The position numbers were made by a program, and so were the translations under genes. From an uncultured Eubacteriales bacterium (GTDB lineage Bacteria > Bacillota > Clostridia > Oscillospirales > Acutalibacteraceae), in NCBI GenBank assembly GCA_900320235.1, contig ONRO01000139.1:1-12515 (forward strand): a stretch of 12,515 bases of DNA. The letters run 5' to 3'. Below the pieces are notes generated by a model, which was not told where the DNA came from, searched no databases, and worked only from the letters and a program-made list of their open reading frames with translations. This document shows, in pieces, positions 6,600 through 12,515 of the stretch; within the stretch, counting starts at the first letter, position 1; each line of letters starts with the position of its first letter.

Positions 6600-7616
6600 A
6601 TGTCAATAGAGGGTCTTGACAAAATCAAGCAAATAGAGCAAAATAGTAAAGTTGAGATCGGTGGACTGGATATGTGCAGACCAGTTGAAAATAATTATGA
6701 TGAAAACGCAGAAGAAGAAAACAATGATTATTCCGGATTTGAACCGAGAAAAATATCATTCGGTTATGAAGATGAACCGGCTGCGTCGGGAATTACGGGA
6801 CTTGATATGTGTAAGCCCGTCGTTTCAGATATAGACGCAGATAATCCGGCTGATTTTTCGGAAGATGTTCTGTATTATGACGAGCTTAGCGAAAGCGAAG
6901 TGAATATCACCGGTCTTGAAAATATTAAACACGTCAGTGAACCGAACCTGCCGAAGATATCATCCTTTGCAGTCAAGCTTATCGAGCTTGTGAACCGTGC
7001 AAGGGAGCTTGATACAGAGCTGCGTGTTTTCGGTGCTGATAAGCATCAGTATAAATTCAATACAGTAACAGCACTTTCAATAGTGCGTGATTTTGAAAAA
7101 CGACATAATATAAGCTTTCCGCAGGCATATGTGGATTTTCTGACTCAGGTGGGCGACGGCGGAGCAGGTCCTGATCTGGGATTGTATTCACTCGATGAGG
7201 TTGAATATAATAATTATACGGATCATAGCGAAACCTCATGTGATCTTGAACATGTCCGTGCAAGATCAGATTATCATACAGTATCCTACACGATAGAGGG
7301 AACAGACCCCCTTGTTAATTCTCAGCTTGACGAGGATAAATGGTTCGAGTGGTATGAAGCTCTCGGTGCATCCTGCATGAACGGCGGAAATTTCCGCAAA
7401 AAGGCAACAGAATTGTATAATGGTCTTGTAGAGATATCTGCAACAGGCGGAACAAACGCTGTATATCTTATCTGTGAGGGCGACCTGAAGGGAAAGCTTG
7501 CTGCGTTTACACTTGATATTGACGACAGAGTACATATCTATGATATGACCTTTGAGGACTGGATGCTCGGGCATTTCAGACGTATTGTTGAGAAATTCGA
7601 GAGCCAGTCGAAATAA
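6600..7616 (+). CDS. SMI1/KNR4 (SUKH) family protein with repeated N-terminal motif
   Basis: The C-terminal part of this 338-residue protein (about 120-338) resembles the SMI1/KNR4 or SUKH fold. It has a helix with E166-K-R-H-N-I-S-F-P174-Q-A-Y, then D-F-L-T-Q-V-G-D-G-G-A-G-P, L-G-L-Y-S-L-D-E-V, and a W/F-E-W-Y element near 248-252. SUKH proteins are known as immunity proteins to secreted toxins and as scaffold-like regulators, but no toxin gene is adjacent. Residues 1-115 are acidic and probably disordered, with four ten-residue copies of I-x-G-L-D/E-x-x-K/R-x-I/V at 3-12, 20-29, 65-74 and 103-112. There is no signal peptide or membrane segment. A near-perfect AAGGAGG (6584-6590) lies 9 bases before ATG, suggesting strong translation. 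The family call is reasonable; the function is unknown. Confidence 0.82.
   Translation: MSIEGLDKIKQIEQNSKVEIGGLDMCRPVENNYDENAEEENNDYSGFEPRKISFGYEDEPAASGITGLDMCKPVVSDIDADNPADFSEDVLYYDELSESEVNITGLENIKHVSEPNLPKISSFAVKLIELVNRARELDTELRVFGADKHQYKFNTVTALSIVRDFEKRHNISFPQAYVDFLTQVGDGGAGPDLGLYSLDEVEYNNYTDHSETSCDLEHVRARSDYHTVSYTIEGTDPLVNSQLDEDKWFEWYEALGASCMNGGNFRKKATELYNGLVEISATGGTNAVYLICEGDLKGKLAAFTLDIDDRVHIYDMTFEDWMLGHFRRIVEKFESQSK
6606..6935 (+). repeat. Four-copy short protein motif coding repeat
   Basis: The four copies encode I-E-G-L-D-K-I-K-Q-I (6606-6635), I-G-G-L-D-M-C-R-P-V (6657-6686), I-T-G-L-D-M-C-K-P-V (6792-6821) and I-T-G-L-E-N-I-K-H-V (6906-6935). Spacing varies while the motif is kept, and the intervening residues are acidic and unrelated. 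This pattern fits a short linear binding motif better than a tandem DNA repeat. Confidence 0.75.
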
Positions 7617-7679
7617 GATCTCTGATTTGACAGCGGATCTTATCATTCTGGGCGAAAAGCCTTTAAGGAGAAGGGTAAA

Positions 7680-9671
7680 TTGGCTAAGAAAAAGGAAAAA
7701 CAGGAATACGGCAATGAAAGTATCGTAACGCTGAAGGGTGCTGACAGAGTAAGAAAGCGTCCGGCAGTAATATTTGGTTCGGACGGAATCGAGGGCTGTC
7801 AGCATTCAGCGTTTGAGATCCTTTCAAATTCTATCGACGAGGCAAGAGAAGGATATGGCAAGGAAATAAAGATAACTCGCTTTGCCGATCATTCAATCGA
7901 AATTGAGGATTTCGGACGCGGAATTCCGGTAGACTACAATAAAAACGAGGAGCGCTATAACTGGGAGCTTGTTTTCTGTGAGCTTTATGCCGGAGGAAAA
8001 TATAATAACAGTGAGGCGGAGAACTATGAGTTTTCGCTGGGACTCAACGGTCTTGGACTTTGCTCGACACAGTATTCATCGGAATATATGGACGTAGAAA
8101 TAAGACGTGACGAAACACTCTTTACCCTGCATTTTGAGCATGGAGAAAATGTGGGCGGACTGAAAAAGGAACCGTACAAGGGCAGAAAAACAGGCTCAAA
8201 GATCCGCTGGAAGCCTGATATCGAGGTATTCACTGATATAAATATTTCTGATGAATATTTCACCGATATCATAAAGCGCCAGGCTATTGTAAATGCTGGA
8301 ATACGCTTTTTATATAAAAGCGAGAATGAGGACGGCAGCTTCTCAGAGCAGGAGTTTATCTATGAAAACGGCATAGAGGACCATGTTAAGGAGCTTGTCG
8401 GGGAAGATGCACTTTCGACAGTGCAGTTCTGGCAGACAGAAAGAATGGTGCGTGACAGGGAAGATAAGCCCGAGTATAAAACAAAGATAAATATTGCCCT
8501 TGCGTTTTCAAATAAGATAAGCTCATCAGAGTATTATCATAATTCGTCATGGCTTGAATACGGCGGTGCGCCTGAAAAGGCTGTGAAAAATGCCTTTGTA
8601 TATTCGATAGACTCATACCTTAAGGCAAACGGTAAATATACAAAGAATGAAGCAAAGATAAATTTTGATGATGTAAAAGACTGTCTTGTAATAGTAATCT
8701 CGTCTTTCTCAAGCGTTACATCATATGAAAACCAGACGAAAAAAGCGATAACCAATAAAGGTATACAGGAAGCAATGACGGAATATCTGCGTCATCAGCT
8801 TGAGGTATATTTCATAGAAAACAAACTTGACGCTGAAAAAATATCCGGTCAGGTGCTTATCAATAAGCGCAGCCGTGAAAGCGCAGAAAAAACAAGGCTG
8901 AATATCAAGAAAACCCTTGCCGGAAATATGGATATGACAGGCAGGGTCGCAAAATTTGTTGACTGCCGCAGCAAGGATAAAAATGAAAGAGAGCTTTTCA
9001 TAGTGGAGGGCGACTCAGCACTCGGTGCCTGCAAACAGGCGAGAAACCCTGATTTTCAGGCAATAATGCCTATCAGAGGAAAAATCCTTAACTGCCTGAA
9101 GGCGGATTATAACAAGATATTCAAAAGCGAAATAATAACCGACCTTCTGAAGGTCCTCGGCTGCGGAGTTGAAGTCAAATCAAAGGCAAACAAGGATCTT
9201 GCCACATTTGATATGGAACTTCTCAGATGGAATAAGATAATATTCTGTACAGATGCAGATGTAGACGGATTCCATATCAGAACATTGCTTATGACAATGA
9301 TATACCGTCTTGCGCCGACTCTTATCAGAGAAGGCAAGGTATATATAGCAGAATCACCGCTTTATGAGATAACATCAAAGGAAAAGGTCTATTTTGCATA
9401 TACCGAAGCAGAGAAGGAACAGTTCATCAAGGAAATAGGCGAAAAGAAATATACAATACAGCGTTCAAAGGGACTCGGTGAAAATGAACCGGATATGATG
9501 AGCCTTACGACAATGAATCCGTCAACAAGAAGACTGATCAAAATCATGCCCGATGACGCAAAGAAAACTGCCGAGATGTTTGATATTCTTCTTGGCGATA
9601 ACCTTGCGGTGCGCCGTGATTACATAGTTGAGAACGGTGCAAAATACATTGATGATATCGATGTAAGCTGA
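7680..9671 (+). CDS. parE: Type IIA topoisomerase B subunit, topoisomerase IV-like (ParE)
   Basis: This is the ATPase and TOPRIM subunit of a type IIA topoisomerase, working with the A subunit encoded next to it to pass one duplex through another. The GHKL ATPase domain shows E46 (likely catalytic base), N50 (Mg-ATP) and D77-F-G-R80-G-I-P. The ATP-contact lysine is in Q352-T-K354. TOPRIM residues are E443-G-D-S-A and D525-A-D-V-D529, and Q594-R-S-K-G-L-G follows near the end. Length (663) suits Gram-positive GyrB or ParE. Several motifs are divergent: S49 replaces the usual Asp before N50, F78 stands where Asn or Asp is usual, and the lid reads G-L-N-G-L-G instead of G-L-H-G-V-G. The start is TTG, chosen because AAGGAG (7665-7670) lies 9 bases before it and M-A-K-K-K is a natural beginning. 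A gyrB-like name is possible, but the partner lacks a GyrA box. Confidence 0.93.
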   Translation: MAKKKEKQEYGNESIVTLKGADRVRKRPAVIFGSDGIEGCQHSAFEILSNSIDEAREGYGKEIKITRFADHSIEIEDFGRGIPVDYNKNEERYNWELVFCELYAGGKYNNSEAENYEFSLGLNGLGLCSTQYSSEYMDVEIRRDETLFTLHFEHGENVGGLKKEPYKGRKTGSKIRWKPDIEVFTDINISDEYFTDIIKRQAIVNAGIRFLYKSENEDGSFSEQEFIYENGIEDHVKELVGEDALSTVQFWQTERMVRDREDKPEYKTKINIALAFSNKISSSEYYHNSSWLEYGGAPEKAVKNAFVYSIDSYLKANGKYTKNEAKINFDDVKDCLVIVISSFSSVTSYENQTKKAITNKGIQEAMTEYLRHQLEVYFIENKLDAEKISGQVLINKRSRESAEKTRLNIKKTLAGNMDMTGRVAKFVDCRSKDKNERELFIVEGDSALGACKQARNPDFQAIMPIRGKILNCLKADYNKIFKSEIITDLLKVLGCGVEVKSKANKDLATFDMELLRWNKIIFCTDADVDGFHIRTLLMTMIYRLAPTLIREGKVYIAESPLYEITSKEKVYFAYTEAEKEQFIKEIGEKKYTIQRSKGLGENEPDMMSLTTMNPSTRRLIKIMPDDAKKTAEMFDILLGDNLAVRRDYIVENGAKYIDDIDVS

Positions 9672-9731
9672 TGCATCAGAGCTGATACCTTGATGCACAG
9701 GCAAAATAACAGATTAAAAGGAAGCAAGTAA

Positions 9732-11966
9732 ATGGCAAAGAAAAGAACAACGAAAAAAACTCCTGCTGCGGCAAAAACAGAGGGCTATATCGCCGGTGCA
9801 GGAGAGGTGGTTGAAGAAAGGATAGCATCAACGCTTGAGGAAAACTTCATGCCTTATGCTATGAGTATCATACTCAGCCGTGCTATTCCTGAGATAGATG
9901 GTTTCAAGCCCTCGCACAGAAAGCTGCTGTATACGATGTATAAAATGGGACTTCTGGGAAGCCAGAGGACAAAATCAGCGAATATTGTCGGACAGACAAT
10001 GCGTCTGAATCCCCATGGCGATGCTGCGATCTATGATACAATGGTAAGACTGAGCCGCGGATATGAAGCGCTGCTTCATCCCTTTGTAGATTCAAAGGGA
10101 AACTTCGGAAAGTTTTACAGCCGTGATATGGCATGGGCTGCATCAAGATATACCGAAGCAAAGCTCGACCCGATATGTAATGAGCTTTTCGGGGATATTG
10201 ATAAGGATACGGTTGATTTTGTCGATAACTATGACAATACAATGAAAGAGCCGACCCTTCTGCCGGCGGCATTCCCGTCTGTGCTTGTCAATGCGAACAC
10301 AGGTATAGCAGTAGGTATGGCAAGCTCGATCTGCTCATTCAACCTTGCAGAGGTCTGCCGCACGACAATAGAGCTTCTCAGAAACCCTGAGCATGATATC
10401 ATGTCTACACTTGTTGCCCCTGATTTCACAGGCGGTGCCCAGATAATATACGATAAAAAGGTAATTGAAACTGTCTATGAAACAGGCAGGGGAAGCATAA
10501 AGCTCAGAGGAAGATATGTTTACGATAAGAGCGCAAACTGTATTGATATCCTGTCGATCCCACAGACAACAACAAGTGAAGCAATAATTGAAAAGGTCAT
10601 CGACCTTGTCAAGGGCGGAAAGATAAAGGAGATATCAGATATCCGCGACGAAACGGGTATCGACGGTCTGAAGATTACAATTGACCTGAAAAGAGGAGTA
10701 AATGCTGACAAGCTTATGAATAAGCTGTATAAGATGACTCCGCTTGAGGACAGCTTCTCATGTAATTTCAATGTACTTATCGGCGGAACACCGATGGTTC
10801 TTGGTGTGCGTGATCTGCTGAATGAATGGTCTGCTTTCCGTATTGAATGCGTAAAAAGAAGAACATATTATGATCTGCATAAAAAGCAGGAGAAACTTCA
10901 TCTTCTGCGCGGTCTTGAAAAGATACTTCTCGATATCGACAAGGCAATAAAGATCATCAGAAATACCGAAGAGGAAGCAAAGGTTGTACCAAACCTTATG
11001 GAAGGCTTCGGAATTGATGAGGTGCAGGCTGAGTATGTAGCAGAGATCAGGCTGCGTCACCTGAACAGGGAGTATATCCTCAGGCGTACAGACGATATCT
11101 CACAGCTTGAAAAGGATATCGAAGAACTGGAATCGATCCTTGCAAGCAGCAGAAAGATCAAGAATATCATTATCAGAGAACTGTCGGAGATCGCTGAAAA
11201 ATACGGTCAGCCGAGAAGAAGTATGATAATATATGCAGAGGATATCATTGATGATGAAATTGTCGAGGAAATACCTGATTATGCAGTGAACCTGTTCTTC
11301 TCAAAGGAAGGCTATTTCAAGAAGATAACTCCGCAGTCGCTCAGGATGAGCGGTGAGCATAAGCTCAAGGACGGCGATGAAATAACCGAGCATTTTGAAA
11401 CGACCAATAATACTGATCTTATATTTATTTCGGATCATGCACAGGCATATAAAGCAAAGGGTTCTGACTTTGCCGATACAAAGACAAGCGTGCTTGGCGA
11501 ATATATTCCGTCGAAGCTTGGCTTTGATGAAGATGAAAACGCAATTTATATGATCCCCACAAAGGATTACAGCGGTTATGTCATGTTTTTCTTTGAAAGC
11601 GGAAAGGCAGCGAAGGTACCGCTTGAATCCTATGCGACAAAGACAAACCGCAAAAAGCTCACAGGCGCATATTGTGACAAGGAGCCGCTTGCCGCAGTAT
11701 GCTATGTGCCCGATGACGAAACTGATATCGTGATACTGTCATCCTCGGGCCGTGCGCTTGTTTTCAAAGCGGGAAAAATCAACGCCAAAAGCTCAAGAAC
11801 CGCTCAGGGCGTAGCGGTCATGAAGCAGAAAAAGGGGCACAGAGTTATTTCTGCAAAGCTTCTTACGGACGATATGCTTCCGGATAAGGAACGTTACAGA
11901 TCGAAAACACTTCCATCAATGGGACAGCTTCCAAAATCACAGGACAGCGATCAGATGACGTTCTGA
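9732..11966 (+). CDS. parC: Type IIA topoisomerase A subunit, topoisomerase IV-like (ParC)
   Basis: The 744-residue protein is the DNA-cleaving subunit. A Lys-rich N-terminus (1-15) precedes the winged-helix core. The catalytic tyrosine is Y140 in A-S-R-Y-T-E-A-K-L. The quinolone-contact region reads N-P-H-G-D-A98-A-I-Y-D102, with Ala where E. coli GyrA has Ser83 and the Asp87 equivalent kept. G-I-A-V-G-M lies at 191-196. A coiled-coil arm with Leu/Lys/Glu-rich helices spans about 380-490, and a C-terminal DNA-wrapping domain about 500-744. At the blade-1 position where gyrase has the Q-R-R-G-G-K-G box, this protein has unrelated residues (about 535-545), so decatenation (topoisomerase IV) is more likely than supercoiling. 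It starts 60 bases after the B-subunit stop, with AGGAAG near 9719-9724, so the pair is probably co-transcribed. Confidence 0.93.
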   Translation: MAKKRTTKKTPAAAKTEGYIAGAGEVVEERIASTLEENFMPYAMSIILSRAIPEIDGFKPSHRKLLYTMYKMGLLGSQRTKSANIVGQTMRLNPHGDAAIYDTMVRLSRGYEALLHPFVDSKGNFGKFYSRDMAWAASRYTEAKLDPICNELFGDIDKDTVDFVDNYDNTMKEPTLLPAAFPSVLVNANTGIAVGMASSICSFNLAEVCRTTIELLRNPEHDIMSTLVAPDFTGGAQIIYDKKVIETVYETGRGSIKLRGRYVYDKSANCIDILSIPQTTTSEAIIEKVIDLVKGGKIKEISDIRDETGIDGLKITIDLKRGVNADKLMNKLYKMTPLEDSFSCNFNVLIGGTPMVLGVRDLLNEWSAFRIECVKRRTYYDLHKKQEKLHLLRGLEKILLDIDKAIKIIRNTEEEAKVVPNLMEGFGIDEVQAEYVAEIRLRHLNREYILRRTDDISQLEKDIEELESILASSRKIKNIIIRELSEIAEKYGQPRRSMIIYAEDIIDDEIVEEIPDYAVNLFFSKEGYFKKITPQSLRMSGEHKLKDGDEITEHFETTNNTDLIFISDHAQAYKAKGSDFADTKTSVLGEYIPSKLGFDEDENAIYMIPTKDYSGYVMFFFESGKAAKVPLESYATKTNRKKLTGAYCDKEPLAAVCYVPDDETDIVILSSSGRALVFKAGKINAKSSRTAQGVAVMKQKKGHRVISAKLLTDDMLPDKERYRSKTLPSMGQLPKSQDSDQMTF

Positions 11967-11986
11967 AACAGATGAGATTATCGGAA

Positions 11987-12030
11987 TTATCAGCTTATGT
12001 CATTATTTCTCTGATAACAGGAATAATGAC
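11987..12030 (+). other. Hairpin with possible pseudoknot after the A-subunit gene
   Basis: Arms 11999-12010 and 12019-12030 form a 12-bp stem with one U.G pair and the eight-base loop CTGATAAC. The loop's CTGATAA (12011-12017) is perfectly complementary to TTATCAG at 11987-11993, just upstream. An H-type pseudoknot or an alternative hairpin is therefore possible. No T-run follows the stem, so it is not a standard terminator. It begins 20 bases after the topoisomerase A stop and ends before the secG promoter. Confidence 0.4.
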
Positions 12031-12085
12031 AGTATATGTCTGTTTCCGGTGAAATACAAAAAACAAAAACTTTTTCAGAAAAAAC

Positions 12086-12114
12086 TTGATTTTGATAGAA
12101 TGATATGTTAAGAT
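12086..12114 (+). promoter_or_regulatory. Sigma-A promoter for secG
   Basis: TTGATT (12086-12091) and TAAGAT (12109-12114) are separated by 17 bases, and TG at 12106-12107 makes an extended -10. Transcription would start near 12121, about 36 bases before the secG ATG. The DNA just upstream (about 12057-12085) is rich in A and T runs, which may act as an UP-like element. Confidence 0.75.
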
Positions 12115-12130
12115 ATAAAGGTATGTTAAG
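12104..12130. repeat. Direct repeat over the secG promoter
   Basis: TATGTTAAG occurs at 12104-12112 and 12122-12130, 18 bases apart. The first copy covers part of the extended -10 and the second falls at the predicted transcription start. This could be a repressor site or chance in A/T-rich DNA. Confidence 0.35.
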
Positions 12131-12156
12131 CAAATTCGATTGGAGGATCTAATATA

Positions 12157-12515
12157 ATGGGAGTTTGGGAAATCGTAGTTGGTGCGTTGGTTCTTGTATT
12201 GTCGATAGTAATGATTATTATGATTATTCTTCAGGAAGGTCATCAGGCAGGTCTTGGTACTGTAACAGGCGGTGCTGATTCATTCCTTTCAAGAGGAAAA
12301 GCAAGAACAGCAGATGCAATTTTCGCTAGAATAACAAGATACTGTGCAATAGTTTTCTTCCTTCTTGTAGTTGGTCTTAATGCAATCGCTTTCTTCGGAG
12401 GAAATGACAATAAATCATCAGCATCACAGGATGCAAATATTTCCTCTTCTTCAAAGGCAGAAACAGCAGATCAGGCTGAAAGCAAGACAGAGGCAAGCAA
12501 AGCAGAAGCAAGCAA
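12157..12515 (+). CDS. secG: Preprotein translocase subunit SecG (3' end cut by window)
   Basis: SecG is a small membrane subunit of the SecYEG channel that assists protein export. The visible 119 codons encode two membrane helices, at about residues 4-25 and 62-80. Between them is the conserved cytoplasmic loop: L25-Q-E-G, A-G-L-G at 31-34, G-G-A-D-S at 38-42, and S-R-G-K-A-R. After residue 82 the protein continues as a low-complexity tail of Ser, Ala, Glu, Lys and Asp. The tail is longer than the ~75-80 residues of minimal Firmicutes SecG and is still open at the window edge. GGAGG (12142-12146) lies 10 bases before ATG. It has its own promoter and is separated from the topoisomerase pair by 190 bases. 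Confidence 0.93.
   Translation, partial: MGVWEIVVGALVLVLSIVMIIMIILQEGHQAGLGTVTGGADSFLSRGKARTADAIFARITRYCAIVFFLLVVGLNAIAFFGGNDNKSSASQDANISSSSKAETADQAESKTEASKAEAS

Noticed and set aside
7615..7641. Hairpin AAGATC/GATCTT with inner CTG/CAG after the SUKH stop
   Set aside because: The stem is short and interrupted and no T-run follows, so I do not call it a terminator.
7627..7655. Perfect TTGACA upstream of the topoisomerase B gene
   Set aside because: No -10-like hexamer lies at 16-18 bases (the sequence there is GC-rich, near GGGCGA), so it is not a convincing promoter.
9668..9679. Perfect 12-base palindrome CTGATGCATCAG at the topoisomerase B stop
   Set aside because: It has no loop, overlaps the coding end and has no second copy or T-run; a single 12-mer palindrome may be chance.

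Overview
This window looks like chromosomal DNA from a low- to mid-GC Clostridia bacterium, most likely a Ruminococcus-type member of the Oscillospiraceae. The reasons are A/T-rich intergenic DNA, strong AGGAGG-type ribosome binding sites, a Firmicutes-type SecG with a long Ser/Ala/Glu/Lys tail, and a divergent type IIA topoisomerase pair of a kind I associate with gut Clostridia. The genus is inferred; no rRNA or other species marker is present. All ten supported genes lie on the + strand. I see no CRISPR array, tRNA, rRNA, transposase, phage gene or recognisable toxin.

Layout. Positions 1-338 hold no convincing gene. The first ~155 bases are strikingly GC-rich and contain a long imperfect palindrome (58-119) and a second GC hairpin (123-143). 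A weak 20-base periodicity and A-rich DNA follow. Positions 339-983 encode a protein made of four LysM domains with no export signal, closed by a strong intrinsic terminator (1015-1052). A good extended -10 promoter (1074-1102) then starts a co-directional run: a U32-family protein of the tRNA-hydroxylation (TrhP) type, a YqiA-like alpha/beta hydrolase 2 bases downstream, a DUF3592-like membrane protein, a Nim-like flavin split-barrel protein, and uvrB. A hairpin overlaps the uvrB stop. Next come a SMI1/KNR4 (SUKH) protein with four copies of a short motif in its acidic N-terminal half, and a topoisomerase IV-like pair (B subunit with a TTG start, then A subunit). A hairpin with possible pseudoknot lies downstream of the A subunit. 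A well-formed promoter (12086-12114) then drives secG, which is cut by the window edge.

How the genes fit together. Most are housekeeping: tRNA modification, nucleotide excision repair, chromosome decatenation and protein export. The Nim-like flavoprotein beside uvrB could reflect handling of DNA-damaging compounds, but this is only suggested by position. The LysM, DUF3592 and SUKH proteins are the less understood members.

I did not find a clearly new multi-gene system. The items most worth a second look are the repeated motif in the SUKH protein, the divergent topoisomerase pair (with Ala at the quinolone-contact Ser position), and the long palindrome at the left edge.
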